Shown piece by piece: positions 17,549 to 27,488 of a stretch of DNA of 48,882 bases. Under the pieces are notes generated by a model. The model saw nothing but the letters and a program-made list of their open reading frames with translations. It was not told where the DNA came from and did not search any database. The DNA lies in assembly GCF_018381315.1 (NCBI RefSeq), contig NZ_JAGZSD010000024.1, positions 1 through 48,882 on the forward strand. Reading direction: 5' to 3'. Numbering within the stretch: position 1 is the first letter of the stretch; each line of letters starts with the position of its first letter. The stretch comes from Anaerostipes sp. Its GTDB lineage: Bacteria; Bacillota; Clostridia; Lachnospirales; Lachnospiraceae. The position numbers and the translations under genes are program-made.

Positions 17549-18685
17549 TCATGATTCCTCTTTAAAATTAAATGTCATAATGTATAACTGACGGTCCGTA
17601 TAATAGGTCACTTCCAGCCGTTTTGCCCCGGTCCCGGGAACTCTTTTCAGCAGGGAAAAGATCTCTTTTTCCGTAATCAGCTGACGGTATGCAGAGTCAT
17701 ATTCCTTCCGGCTTCCAAGCTGAAAACTGATCTGTCCCTGTTTTCTCTGTTCACACAGCTGTGTATAAATCTTTCCGGGATCAAACTTTTTATAATAATG
17801 ATTCCGTCTGACATAGTAGTTATTTTTTGCAGAACTGCATTTTGGAACCTTGAGTTCCTTATCCAGTGTATGGCCTCTCAAAAGCTCGGTTTCCGTCATG
17901 CCGAAAAATCCTTTGGACATGTTTTGATTGTTGCTTCCCCATGTAGGATCCACATAACAGTCGGTACCTTCGATCCGCACCAGGTTCCATGCATGATTCT
18001 GTCCGTTGGCCTTGCCGTAGACCATCTGGCATCGAATCCCCATCTTCTGATAAATGTACTGCAGACTTTTCGCATATCCTGTACAGACGGTCTCTTCGTT
18101 GACCATACCGCTGATCAGATTTTGGTTGTAACTGCTTCCCTCCCTGTAGGAGATTCCTTTGATCAGATGCTCATAAACGGTATATGCCTTCTCATACTCT
18201 GTATCTTTTTGATCAGCATAGGAAAGATACTGTTTCAGCTTCTTCTTCATCTTTTTATCGTACTGCTGTGCCTGCTTCTTTGTGAAAATATAATGGGGCA
18301 CAAAGACCACATTCTTTTTAGTTCCTGATGTCTTCCATTTGATGTTTCCGGTAAAATCAAACCAAAACAGTTCCGGACAGTCGGCTTCCATCTGCTTTAA
18401 GATATCCTCCATCCGCTTTGTCGTCACCTGCTCGATTTCGATTTCCTTCTTCCTGTTATAAATTCCGTAATACATCAGGCTGTAAACTCTTTTTCCCTCC
18501 CGGGAAAGGTTCTCATATCCGTATTTTGTCTCAAACAAGTCTCTGTGGGTTTTCTTTACCTCTGTGACAATTTTCTTTTGTTCCTTCTGGTGGATACTGC
18601 TCTGAATCGATGATACTATGTTCGGCATCATAAAAACCAAAACCAGCAGAAGGACTGCAGCAAATGCTTTCAGTACCTTTTTCAT
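17549..18685 (-). CDS. Secreted/membrane-anchored transglutaminase-like protein
   Basis: 378 residues. A hydrophobic segment at 5-25 acts as signal peptide or N-terminal anchor. A transglutaminase-like core spans about 165-250 with the predicted triad Cys201 (ETVCTGYAKS), His231 (NGQNHAWNLV) and Asp246 (YVDPTWG). Family members are cysteine peptidases or transamidases acting on cell-surface protein or peptidoglycan; the substrate is unknown. Its position upstream of a D,D-carboxypeptidase, ten bases apart, favours a cell-wall role (inference). The start at 18685 follows TAGGAG, which also contains the stop of the preceding gene. Confidence 0.85.
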   Translation of the reverse strand: MKKVLKAFAAVLLLVLVFMMPNIVSSIQSSIHQKEQKKIVTEVKKTHRDLFETKYGYENLSREGKRVYSLMYYGIYNRKKEIEIEQVTTKRMEDILKQMEADCPELFWFDFTGNIKWKTSGTKKNVVFVPHYIFTKKQAQQYDKKMKKKLKQYLSYADQKDTEYEKAYTVYEHLIKGISYREGSSYNQNLISGMVNEETVCTGYAKSLQYIYQKMGIRCQMVYGKANGQNHAWNLVRIEGTDCYVDPTWGSNNQNMSKGFFGMTETELLRGHTLDKELKVPKCSSAKNNYYVRRNHYYKKFDPGKIYTQLCEQRKQGQISFQLGSRKEYDSAYRQLITEKEIFSLLKRVPGTGAKRLEVTYYTDRQLYIMTFNFKEES

Positions 18686-18694
18686 AGACAGCTC

Positions 18695-19480
18695 CTACCC
18701 GATCAGCCCCAAACGCTTAAGCCCCAGGGCCAGTCCGTCCTGATCCGCCGGCTCTGTCTTATACTCTGCCTGTTCAAGCAGTGCAGGAACTGCATTCCCC
18801 ATAGCAACACCGTACTGGACATAGTTCAGCATTTCAATATCATTGGCACTGTCTCCGAACGCATAACTGTCTCTGCGGTCAATCTTAAAGTGATCCAGCA
18901 CCATCCGGATTCCGGTGGCTTTGTTGAGTCCTTCCTGGATAAACTCCACAGAGTTCACTTCTTTGTGGACAATCCCGGTCATAGTGCTGCCGGTCAATTC
19001 TTCCACAAACTCTTTCGCGTGCGGATCCATATGGTGATAGGTCCATTTGTTCACTGCCTCAGCCTGATCTAATGGATAAATATACGGAGTTGTCGTCTCT
19101 CTCAGCCGTTCTACCACTTTCAGATAACTTCCATCCTGATTATCGGGATCGTAATAGCTCCCTTTGACGCCTTCTAGGATAATACCGATCCTGTTTCGGC
19201 GGCCATAGTCAATGACTTTATGTAAATTTTCATCAGAGATCTGTTTATTGCACAGTTCTTTTCCTTCACAGATTACATGGGCTCCGGCTGCCGCTATCAT
19301 CCCGTGAAATCCGAGTTCCATATAGGATTCAGGCACCATTCCATACGCCCTTCCTGTACAGAGCACGACCTTGCATCCATTTTCCATCAGCTGGCTGACT
19401 GCTTTCAGTGCAGAATCCGGAATCCCGATTCCATCGCAGTACAGAGTGCCGTCAATGTCTAAAAAAACAATTTTGTTCAT
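18695..19480 (-). CDS. HAD-superfamily phosphatase, Cof type
   Basis: 261 residues, typical Cof/YbjI-type length. Motif I is FLDIDGTLY (nucleophile Asp8, general acid Asp10), motif II VVLCTGRAY, and motifs III/IV near the C-terminus around the Lys of KATGIRMV and AFGDSANDIEML. These enzymes hydrolyse sugar phosphates, FMN or similar small phosphoesters in the cytoplasm; the substrate cannot be predicted. Second gene of the ung operon, nine bases from its neighbours on both sides, with its ribosome site (AGGAG) overlapping the ung stop. Confidence 0.92.
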   Translation of the reverse strand: MNKIVFLDIDGTLYCDGIGIPDSALKAVSQLMENGCKVVLCTGRAYGMVPESYMELGFHGMIAAAGAHVICEGKELCNKQISDENLHKVIDYGRRNRIGIILEGVKGSYYDPDNQDGSYLKVVERLRETTTPYIYPLDQAEAVNKWTYHHMDPHAKEFVEELTGSTMTGIVHKEVNSVEFIQEGLNKATGIRMVLDHFKIDRRDSYAFGDSANDIEMLNYVQYGVAMGNAVPALLEQAEYKTEPADQDGLALGLKRLGLIG

Positions 19481-19489
19481 GCCTTACTC

Positions 19490-20164
19490 CTAAATATTCT
19501 CGATCTGCCAGTCGACCGGTTCTATGCCGTTCTCCTGCAAAAACTCATTGGTCCTGCTGAAATGCCTGCATCCAAAAAATCCTCTGGATGCTGAAAACGG
19601 ACTTGGATGAGGTGCCTCCAGCACCAAATGCTTTGGATTGGTAAGCATCCATTTCTTATTCTGGGCATTCCGGCCCCACAGCAGATAGACAATCGGCCTG
19701 TCCTGCTCATTTAATATGCGGATGGCTGCATCCGTAAACTCTTCCCAGCCGATATCCTTATGGGAGTTGGCTTTGTGAGCCTGCACCGTCAGCACAGTGT
19801 TTAAGAGCATAACTCCCTGCTCCGCCCATTTCGTAAGATATCCGTTGTTTGGTATATAGCACCCCAGGTCATCATGCAGTTCCTGATAAATATTCACCAG
19901 AGACGGCGGCGTCTGTACTCCCGGCTTCACAGAAAATGAAAGCCCGTGAGCCTGTCCGACATTGTGATATGGGTCCTGGCCTAAAATCACTACTTTCACC
20001 CTGCTTAACGGTGTCAGATGAAAAGCATTAAAAATGTCATCTGCCGGCGGAAAGACCATTTTTTCAGCATACTCGGCAGTTATAGTCTGATACAGCTTTT
20101 TATAATATGGCTTTTTGTATTCCTCTTTCAGATGCTCTGCCCAGTCATTTGTAATCGGTGGCAT
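19490..20164 (-). CDS. ung: Uracil-DNA glycosylase, family 1
   Basis: 224 residues, matching the UDG family. It carries the water-activating motif GQDPYHN (62-68, catalytic Asp64) and the C-terminal DNA-intercalation motif HPSPFSASRGFFG. It removes uracil arising from cytosine deamination or dUMP incorporation, starting base-excision repair. First gene of the minus-strand operon ung - HAD - transglutaminase-like - carboxypeptidase, divergent from the ClC gene. Start ATG at 20164 follows TTGGAGAA. Confidence 0.97.
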   Translation of the reverse strand: MPPITNDWAEHLKEEYKKPYYKKLYQTITAEYAEKMVFPPADDIFNAFHLTPLSRVKVVILGQDPYHNVGQAHGLSFSVKPGVQTPPSLVNIYQELHDDLGCYIPNNGYLTKWAEQGVMLLNTVLTVQAHKANSHKDIGWEEFTDAAIRILNEQDRPIVYLLWGRNAQNKKWMLTNPKHLVLEAPHPSPFSASRGFFGCRHFSRTNEFLQENGIEPVDWQIENI

Positions 20165-20195
20165 ACTTTGTTCTCCAATCTGTTCCTTAAATTTC

Positions 20196-20221
20196 TTTAT
20201 AATATACGTGTGTATTATAAA
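20196..20221. promoter_or_regulatory. AT-rich dyad in the ung / ClC divergent region
   Basis: Perfect 9-bp arms TTTATAATA / TATTATAAA around an 8-base centre. It contains TATAAT-like boxes on both strands, so it probably overlaps the ung promoter. I could not fix a matching -35 box. Confidence 0.4.
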
Positions 20222-20320
20222 CTATCAGGGCCTGTTTTGCAAACCCGGGAAATACCCGCATTCCTTTTTCTTTCCTGCATCTTGTGATAAAATAAAATCG
20301 GCAAAGGAGGATTGTCATAT

Positions 20321-21880
20321 ATGAAAACTTCAAAAATGGAAAATCCCCACACGCTGTCCATCTCGATTGTGTTCGACGGACTTCTGGTGGGGATATTTGC
20401 CGGCTGCATTGCCGTCATCTACCGTATTTTATTAAATCATGCGGAGTCTCTTTTATTCCGTATTATAAACTTTACAAAGGGAAACGCCCTTTATATCGCA
20501 GGATGGTTTGCTGTCCTGGTCATTCTGGGCCTGATCGTAGGCAGGCTGGTCCGATGGGATGATATGTGTTCCGGAAGCGGTATCCCCCAAGTACAGGGGG
20601 AAATGAAGGGATATATCAGCCAGAACTGGGGCAGTGTCCTGATCACTAAAATCATTGGAGGCACCCTTTCCATCCTGGGAGGTCTGTCCCTCGGAAGGGA
20701 AGGCCCTTCTGTCCAGCTGGGCGCCATGGCTGCCAAAGGGCTTGCAAAAGTAACACGAAAGAGCAAGACAATGGAAAGAATTATGGAAGTGTGCGGTTCC
20801 GGGGCAGGTCTTGCCGCGGCTTTTAATGCGCCTCTGGCAGGCATCATGTTTGCACTGGAAGAGATTCAGAAAAATTTTAACAGTTCCATGCTTGTCTGTG
20901 TCACTGCGGGAGCACTGGCTTCCGATTTTATTTCTAAAAATGTATTTGGCCTGTCTCCGGTATTTGAATTCAAACTGAAGTCCGCACTTCCGCTTAAATA
21001 TTATGGCCTGCTGATCCTGCTGGGAATCATACTTGGTGCTGCCGGGGCTATATACAACCGTGTCATGCTGAAAGGACAGGATGTTTATAAAAAACTCTCC
21101 TTCCTGAAGCCAGAATACAGAACCGTCATTCCATTTCTTGTATCCGGCGTTTTGTGCTACTGCCTTCCTTCTGTACTTGCCGGAGGCCATGCCATGATTG
21201 AACGCCTGGAGACAGGGCATCTTCTGATCGGAGCTATGGTACTTCTTCTGCTTGGAAAGTTCCTGTTTTCAGCTGTCAGCTTTGGTTCCGGGGCTCCCGG
21301 CGGAATTTTCTTCCCGCTGCTGATTCTGGGCGCCTACATCGGAGCAATCTATGGTACATCTGTCACAGAACTTACAGGGATCAGCCAGGATTACATCATC
21401 AACTTTATCATTTTAGCCATGGCGGGATTCTTCACAGCCATTGTACGGGCGCCGATCACCGGTGTGATACTGATTGCGGAAATGACCGGAACATTTGAAC
21501 ATTTCCTCTCTCTGGCTGTTGTATCTCTGACTGCCTATGTCATTGCCCATCTGCTGAAAAGCGAGCCGATCTATGAGAGCCTTCTCGGCCGCATCCTTGC
21601 AAAAAAAGGATTAAAAACTGCTGATGCCGCAGAAGGAAAGGTTTTGTCCAGTTTTGTGGTCGGCACAACCTGTCTGGCTGTTGGGAAAAAGATCAAAGAT
21701 GTAGCTTGGCCGGGACACTGCCTGATCGTCACTATCAGCCGCGGAAAAGAAGAGATTATTGCAAAAGGGAGTACTGTGGTGCACCCCGGTGATACGCTGG
21801 TCGTCCTGACAGATGAAGACTATCTGGGAATGGTAACTGAGAGCTTCCAGCTAATCTGCGGGGAGATTATGGCAGAATAA
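20321..21880 (+). CDS. ClC-family chloride/proton antiporter with C-terminal RCK_C domain
   Basis: 519 residues; the start at 20321 is set by AAAGGAGG ten bases upstream. The ClC selectivity motifs are all present: GSGIPQV (85-91), GREGP (125-129, gating Glu127), GSGAPGGIFFP and EPIYES (conserved Tyr). The second, proton-path glutamate is also present (FALEEIQKNF, about 180-181), so this should be an exchanger rather than a channel (established for EcClC). Residues about 440-519 (VVGTTCLAVGKKIKDVAWPG ... HPGDTLVVLTDE) form a TrkA-C/RCK_C domain, common in bacterial ClC proteins, which may bind a ligand. Single gene, divergent from ung. Confidence 0.95.
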   Translation: MKTSKMENPHTLSISIVFDGLLVGIFAGCIAVIYRILLNHAESLLFRIINFTKGNALYIAGWFAVLVILGLIVGRLVRWDDMCSGSGIPQVQGEMKGYISQNWGSVLITKIIGGTLSILGGLSLGREGPSVQLGAMAAKGLAKVTRKSKTMERIMEVCGSGAGLAAAFNAPLAGIMFALEEIQKNFNSSMLVCVTAGALASDFISKNVFGLSPVFEFKLKSALPLKYYGLLILLGIILGAAGAIYNRVMLKGQDVYKKLSFLKPEYRTVIPFLVSGVLCYCLPSVLAGGHAMIERLETGHLLIGAMVLLLLGKFLFSAVSFGSGAPGGIFFPLLILGAYIGAIYGTSVTELTGISQDYIINFIILAMAGFFTAIVRAPITGVILIAEMTGTFEHFLSLAVVSLTAYVIAHLLKSEPIYESLLGRILAKKGLKTADAAEGKVLSSFVVGTTCLAVGKKIKDVAWPGHCLIVTISRGKEEIIAKGSTVVHPGDTLVVLTDEDYLGMVTESFQLICGEIMAE

Positions 21881-21903
21881 AATCTGGATTTAATGATTTT
21901 ATT
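21876..21903 (+). terminator. Possible weak terminator after ClC gene
   Basis: Perfect but AT-only-rich 9-bp arms AATAAAATC / GATTTTATT overlapping the stop codon, followed by TGCTTTT. Confidence 0.35.
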
Positions 21904-21975
21904 TGCTTTTATAGAGATAAATTTCTATCCCCCGGCCTCTTATACCTTACTTAATCATAATTTCAGCAAAATCAC

Positions 21976-22004
21976 TTGTTCTGCATCCTGATGAATAATA
22001 AAAT
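21976..22004 (+). promoter_or_regulatory. Sigma-A promoter of the IIA-like / HAD / SorC operon
   Basis: TTGTTC (21976-21981), 17-base spacer, TAAAAT (21999-22004). This places the transcript start near 22011, which rules out the longer reading frame start at 21976. Confidence 0.55.
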
Positions 22005-22089
22005 ACAATTACAAAGTGATTCAAAACTTCCGGAAGATGGATTACCTGTAACTATAACAGCAAAGTATATAGAAAAGAGGTATGAAGTT

Positions 22090-22449
22090 ATGAAGTGGAA
22101 TGCAGTCATAGCAGAAACAGGTTCAGAAGTAATGGGATTATTAAAGACTTCAAATCAAGTTGATTTCAGGCCAAACGACAGACCAACCGATTTAGCAGAT
22201 TATTCTGTATCATATGAGGGGCGTCCGGCAGAAGATCTGAAAAAGGGAGACAGGATAGAAATTGGCAGCAGTTCTTTTCGTATTGTAGGGATCGGTGCAA
22301 ATGTAAACGAAAAATTACAGACACGCGGCACCTGCACTATGAATTTTTCGGAAGAACGTGAACCGGCAACACCAGATTCTATTATGCTCTCAGGTATCGG
22401 CTACCCTGAAACTTGTATAAAAAACGGAGCAAGGATAACAGTAAAATAA
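22090..22449 (+). CDS. PTS glucitol/sorbitol IIA-like protein lacking phospho-acceptor histidines
   Basis: 119 residues from ATG 22090 (AAAAGAGG nine bases upstream); E. coli SrlB is about the same length. The overall pattern fits the IIA-Gut family: PTDLADYSVSYEG followed by LKKGDRIEIGSSSFRIVGIGANVNEKL and ending IKNGARITVK. Where SrlB has the phosphorylated FIHCHG stretch, this protein reads SVSYEG, so no histidine is available. It therefore probably does not relay phosphate; a regulatory or ligand-sensing role is possible (inference). No IIB or IIC gene is nearby. First gene of an operon with a HAD phosphatase and a SorC regulator. Confidence 0.7.
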   Translation: MKWNAVIAETGSEVMGLLKTSNQVDFRPNDRPTDLADYSVSYEGRPAEDLKKGDRIEIGSSSFRIVGIGANVNEKLQTRGTCTMNFSEEREPATPDSIMLSGIGYPETCIKNGARITVK

Positions 22450-22531
22450 AGTTCAGCCTGAAGTCTCCCGCTGCCTAAGATCCTGGTTTCTAAGAATCAT
22501 TCTGTAATAATCTGCAGAGAAAGGAAAAGAT

Positions 22532-23326
22532 GTGAGAGACTATAAAGGAATTGTATTTTTTGATTATGACGGAACATTAATTGATGAGGTGGATCATATT
22601 TTTGAGATGCCGGATTCCGCGAAAGAAGCTTTAACAAAGCTAAAAGAAAACGGATATGCAGTTTGTGTCTGTACGGGAAGAACGAAACAATTTTCCGAAG
22701 ATGTAAAACATTATTTTAACGGTTATATAACCGGCATGGGTTCCTATGTGGAAATTGACGGAGAAATCATTCAAAGCATAGAGATAAAGGAATCTGAAAT
22801 TGAGGACATAAGACAAATTTGTGCACCCAGAAATATTGTCCTGCTGATGGACGGAGAAACACAGTCCTACTGCGATGGAATGAACCGGGAAAGCTACCGT
22901 TTTTTTAAAAAGGTGTTTGGCGTCAAAGACCACTGGGTGCTGCCCTGGGATACCAAAGATAAATGCAGGATCAACAAGCTGACATTTTTCTATGATCATG
23001 ATGAAGACTTTGATTTTCTGAAGGCAAATTTTTCGTCCCGGTTTGAATTAGCAAAACATATCCGGTATCATTTCACAGATGCTGCGCCGCTTGGAGCAGA
23101 CAAAGGATCCGGTATCCGATTAATGATTGATGCGTTAGGAATTCCAATTCAATCAACCTATGCATTTGGAGACGGTGACAACGATGTTTCCATGATGCAG
23201 ACCGTGGAGACAGGAATTGTCATGGGACGGCATTACAGCGGATTAGATCCTTATGCGGCATTTACAACGGATAACGTCGCAGAAAATGGAATCTATAACG
23301 GATGCAGAAAACTGGGTCTTATATAG
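22532..23326 (+). CDS. HAD-superfamily phosphatase, Cof type (second copy)
   Basis: 264 residues. Starts with GTG at 22532 after AGAAAGGAAAAG; the ATG two bases earlier is in another frame and stops at once. Motif I FFDYDGTLID (Asp nucleophile about residue 10), motif II VCVCTGRTK, motif IV YAFGDGDNDVSMM. It belongs to the same family as the gene at 18695-19480 but is clearly divergent. Likely a cytoplasmic sugar-phosphate phosphatase. The neighbours (IIA-like protein, SorC regulator) suggest a carbohydrate link, which is inference. Confidence 0.9.
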   Translation: MRDYKGIVFFDYDGTLIDEVDHIFEMPDSAKEALTKLKENGYAVCVCTGRTKQFSEDVKHYFNGYITGMGSYVEIDGEIIQSIEIKESEIEDIRQICAPRNIVLLMDGETQSYCDGMNRESYRFFKKVFGVKDHWVLPWDTKDKCRINKLTFFYDHDEDFDFLKANFSSRFELAKHIRYHFTDAAPLGADKGSGIRLMIDALGIPIQSTYAFGDGDNDVSMMQTVETGIVMGRHYSGLDPYAAFTTDNVAENGIYNGCRKLGLI

Positions 23327-23343
23327 TTCTATGGAGTTCAGAA

Positions 23344-24333
23344 ATGAGAAAGATAATTGATGATCAAAGATTAATTTATCAATGCTGCAGTCTTTACTAC
23401 GAAGATCAAATGGGACAAAGCCAGATTGCAAAACACTTAGGAATTTCCAAATCTTCTGTCTCACGAATGCTCCAGACCGGGCGTGAACTTGGGATAGTAG
23501 AAATAAAAGTCCGCCACCTGTCACAATATATGTACAAGGATCTGGAAGAAGAATTAAAAAGTAAATATCATTTAAAAGACGTTGTCGTAGCGGAAAGCGG
23601 CCCGCTGGATTCTAAAGAAGAGCGTATTTTTAAATTGAATGAACGGGCAGCTGATTATCTGAACCGTTTGTTAAAGGACGGTGATTTTATAGGTGTCTCT
23701 GTGGGATCCAGCATTCGGAATCTGGCAAAAACAAGCCAGAAAACGTTTCACAGAAAATGTACCTTTGTCCCTTTGGTCGGAGGCATCAGCCAGCATACGG
23801 CCGGGATGGAAGAAGTACAGTCTAATCAGGTAGCAGAGGCTTTAGCCGAAAAGTATGGCGGTAACTACGTGTCTTTCTTTTCACCCGCAGTCTTCTCAAA
23901 TGAAAAGCTGATGGAAGAATTTCTAAAAGAAGAAGCTGTACGGTTTATTTTTGATTACTTCAAAAAATTAAATATCGTCATTTCAGGGATGAATATTTCC
24001 AGTTCCATGTATGAGACCGTGAACAAGCTGGGCTATGTCTCTAAAGAACAACTGGACAGTTTTAGAGAAAAGGGTGCTGTCTGTAATCTGATTCTGCGCT
24101 TCCTTGACCGTCATGGCAATACAAAACCTTTTGATGAATATAACCGCAGGATTGCAGGAATCTCAGCGGAGGCTTATCAGAATGTAGAATACAAACTGCT
24201 GATCACAGGAGGAGCCAAGAACTCCGGTGCAGTAAAAAGCTGCATTAGAGGAAACTTCGCAAATATCCTCATTATGGATGTGGACTGTGCCAAGGCACTG
24301 CTTTCAGATGATGCAGACGAAAAGGGTAACTGA
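23344..24333 (+). CDS. SorC-family transcriptional regulator
   Basis: 329 residues from ATG 23344 (GGAG upstream). The N-terminal helix-turn-helix is at about 20-46 (MGQSQIAKHLGISKSSVSRM). The rest is the SorC sugar-binding/NagB-like domain with FIGVSVGSSIRNLAKT and VPLVGGISQHTAG. SorC proteins respond to phosphorylated sugars and control their catabolic operons. It is 17 bases after the HAD gene, so probably co-transcribed and perhaps the regulator of this operon; no clear operator was found at the operon promoter. Target sugar unknown. Confidence 0.9.
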   Translation: MRKIIDDQRLIYQCCSLYYEDQMGQSQIAKHLGISKSSVSRMLQTGRELGIVEIKVRHLSQYMYKDLEEELKSKYHLKDVVVAESGPLDSKEERIFKLNERAADYLNRLLKDGDFIGVSVGSSIRNLAKTSQKTFHRKCTFVPLVGGISQHTAGMEEVQSNQVAEALAEKYGGNYVSFFSPAVFSNEKLMEEFLKEEAVRFIFDYFKKLNIVISGMNISSSMYETVNKLGYVSKEQLDSFREKGAVCNLILRFLDRHGNTKPFDEYNRRIAGISAEAYQNVEYKLLITGGAKNSGAVKSCIRGNFANILIMDVDCAKALLSDDADEKGN

Positions 24334-24361
24334 TAACAAACAATCATCAGTCACCCTTTTC
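24319..24361. terminator. Bidirectional terminator between SorC gene and P5
   Basis: 16-base arms (GAAAAGGGT.ACTGAT type) with one mismatch, between convergent genes, ending CCCTTTTC. Confidence 0.8.
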
Positions 24362-24368
24362 AAAAATC

Positions 24369-27300
24369 TTATTTTCTCTTACGGCTTTTTTTACAAATCA
24401 AAATACCGGCTGCTCCGGCTGCACATAAAGCCAGCCACAGCACCCTGCTCTCATCTCCGGTTTTAGCCGATGCTGACGTCTTCCTGCTGCTCTTTGTAAC
24501 CTCTTTATACTTCCAGTTCTCATCCTTGTTATTTCCCTGTTTTTCTGCCTTTTCTTCCGCTGTTGTTGTATCAGGGCCATGTGTATCAGCTTTCTCTGTT
24601 GTTTCCTCTGTTGTTGGCTCAGCTGTCTTTTTCCATTTAGCTTTCAGTTTCAGTTCCCGATGCACCGGTGTGTCAAAGTCCCAAACCGCCTCTTTGCCCC
24701 GCTCGTCTGTATAAACCCATCCTTCAAAAAAGTATCCCTTTTTCTGCGGATCTTTTGGTTTCACAGCCCTTTTTCCGCCTTCTACTGTTTGGACATCCGG
24801 AGTATAACTGCCTCCATCAGAGTCAAAGGATACCTTATGGTCTCCTGTCAGAGTGACTTTTACCGTCACTTCCATGCCGCCGGATGTAGTAAATGTCAGA
24901 TCAAAGCTTCCGGTTTTCCCCTCTGTTTTAGCCGCATTGATCACATCCAGCTGGTCTTTGTCTGAGGAAATGCGGACATCAACTCCATCTTCATCTTTTC
25001 CTTTTGCACCGCACAGATCTATAATCTCATCCTCAGTAAATGCCTTCCCGCCAGTGGGCTGGACAATATCATTTGCCCCGATGGATGCAGAGGAATTCCC
25101 CGGCTGATAATGTGCGTTGTCACTTCCTTCTTTCCTCAGATAAACAGTAATGGTGATCTCTGTCCCCTGGGGTGTCTGAAAGGACAGCGGATAATCCCCT
25201 GTCTTCCCTGATGTCTTTGCTGCATTGATTGTCTCCAGCTGGCTGGGATTGGAAAACTCTAACTCATCCGTCCTATACGGTGTACTGTCATCCTTGCTTC
25301 CTGCAAGACCGGCCAGTGCTTTCAGCTGTTCTTCTGCAAATTCTTTTCCTCCGGTGCCGCTGATGATGTGGTTCGCCATGATCTTGTCTCCGCTGTCTGC
25401 TGCATTTGTCACATCCCGTCCTCCCGTCAATGTGACTGTAATCTGTGCTGTTTTCCCGTCAGGAGTTTCAAATGTAAGATAAAATGTGCCGTTTTTATTG
25501 GCTGTCTTTGCATCGTTGATCTTATCCAGCTGCTCTTTCGAAAGCTTCATATCATCCAGAGATATGTTATTGCCGTCTTTGTCTTTTCCTTTCAGTTTTC
25601 CAAGCTCTTTGACCTCTTCTTCGGTAAAGGCCGCTCCGCCGGATTCCGACTGAAAACTGTTTGCACCGATCACGGAAGATGATTCCTGTACATTCATGCC
25701 TGCCGTGTCCGTGCCTTCTCCCCTCAGATAAACAGTAACCGTGACTGTCGTACCATTCTCCGTAGAAAACGTCAGCGGGTATTCTCCGGTCTTTCCCTCC
25801 TTTTTCGCCCGATTGACCGCTTCTATCTGGCTGAGATCCTCAAAAAGAATCTGGCTGTCAGGAATGCTGGTCCCGTCTGCATGTTTGCCCGTCACTTTGG
25901 TCAGGGCTTTCAGCTGTTCTTCTGTAAATTCACTGCCTCCCGTTTTACTGATCACATGGTTGGCTCCGATCTGTTCTTTGGTGTCCTGATCAATCCCGTT
26001 GGCATCACGGTAAGGGCCAAAATATACCATGGTAAAAAATTTTGCTACTTTAATCTCTGTTTTTTCAGAAAACGGTGTCCCATCTGCAAATATATAATTA
26101 TCTTCAGACTCTCCGTCCTGGATATACCCCTGGTATCCTTCTTCTGGAATGACAGCTGCATCCTTTACATAATGCAGTCCTTTTGCGGCCCCGATTCCGG
26201 GCATATTGGTAGACTGATCGCCAATGGCTGTTACCACAGTTTCTCCTCCGCTGATTTCAAGATGTTCAGTTTCTCCTGACTGCTTGTAGCCAACGGTAAA
26301 ATCGGATGCACCAATTCCGGGAGCATGTGGTCCCCCTTTTGCTGTGATTTTTCCTCCAGTAATATATAAATCTTCTACTTTGCTGCCATAACCCGAACCA
26401 ATACCTGAGCCATAACTTGTTCCAGTAGCAATGATATTTCCACCGGATATTCTGATATTTTTTGTATATCCGTAACCTCCGCTGTAATATTCACTGACAC
26501 AGGCACAGCCAATGCCCGGACAATGCTCCCCGCCGGCTGCCTCAATATTCCCGCCTTTGATCGTAAAGTTGGCAAACCCTATATCTTCTTTTACTGTGCC
26601 GGAACGATATGTATTTCTTACCGTACTTCCAATAGACCCCGCATGTTTGATTCCAGGATTTCCTTTCGCCAGCAGGGATCCGCAGGATGAACTGCATTTA
26701 TGCCCCTCCTTATCTGCTGATTCACACTGAATGGTCAGGCTCCCATCCATTCCGTCCTTTGCAAGGGCACATCCCTCTACCTCTGTATTATCCCCTCCGG
26801 AATTACAAAAAAGCTGATTCTTTCCTCTAAGTGTTATAGTAACATTTGCATGGGACACATTGATACAGTCCATTTTTGTTGTATCACAAGTAATGTCAAC
26901 GTTGTCTAATGTAAGATCAGCCGTGACATTGCTTTCCACTATAACATTGTATTGAGTCGTTGTTCCGGAAATCCAGTATCCCTTCGGATTCAGGGCTGTC
27001 TCATTTTCGGACAGACCTCCGCCCTCGGCTCCGTGCTCTGTGATCCGGATGTCTCCCTGTCCTACATCAAGAAGTGTCTGACCGTTCTGGGCAAGCTTCT
27101 TTTTTTGTACAGCTTTCTTCACCGGTTTCTTTACCGCAGCAGATTCTTTCTCTTTTTTGGTCTCTGTCCTAACTTCTTCTGTTACCTGCTGTTCTGCCGT
27201 ATCCTCCTTCGGCGTTGTTTCCGAGAGTTCTTCGTTTTCAGGAACTTGCTCTCCTGTATCCTCTGTCTGGCTTTCCGGGGTTATTTCCTGTATTTCACAA

Positions 27301-27423
27301 ATACCCCCCCCCGGGTTTTCCAGACATTTCCTCATCCTGAGCCCTGAGCATTGTTCCTGCTCCGGATCCAACTGCCAAAATCAGGGAAACAGCGGCCAGT
27401 CGTTTCATCCATGGTTTTTTCAT
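24369..27423 (-). CDS. P5: phase-variable beta-helix surface protein, OFF
   Basis: Start at 27423 (MKKPWMKRLAAVSLILAVG). After G9 (27304-27312) the signal frame stops at TAT TTG TGA. The long frame (ICEIQEITPESQTED onward) runs intact to 24369; at G8 the protein is 1017 residues, the longest of the complete copies. Linker rich in E, T and K; TLLDVGQGDIRIT; beta-helix with KCSSSCGSL and GGNIIATGTSYGSGIGSG; four Ig-like repeats; InlB-type repeat with FDTPVHRELKLKAKWKK; a Thr/Glu-rich stalk (AEPTTEETTEKAD); SAKTGDES; membrane span; tail KKSRKRK. Most similar to P3 in the beta-helix. It is last in the P10-P5 array and its promoter lies inside the end of P6. Confidence 0.9.
27304..27312 (-). repeat. 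Poly-G tract (G9) in P5
   Basis: Nine C on the plus strand; the span of 3055 bases is one over a multiple of three. ON at 8 or 11. Confidence 0.92.
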
Positions 27424-27444
27424 TCTCTCTCCGTCCTTTCTCTC

Positions 27445-27470
27445 TGCCCTTAAGCGCGCTCTTTCGGGCA
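27445..27470 (-). promoter_or_regulatory. Leader inverted repeat upstream of P5
   Basis: TGCCC / GGGCA arms; inner core AAGAGCGCGCTT in place of AAGAGTGCACTT, preserving the inner palindrome. Confidence 0.55.
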
Positions 27471-27488
27471 TATTTTGATATTTAACCG

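Noticed and set aside
21976..22089. N-terminal extension of the IIA-like protein
   Set aside because: It begins at the predicted -35 box, has no ribosome site and no counterpart in SrlB.
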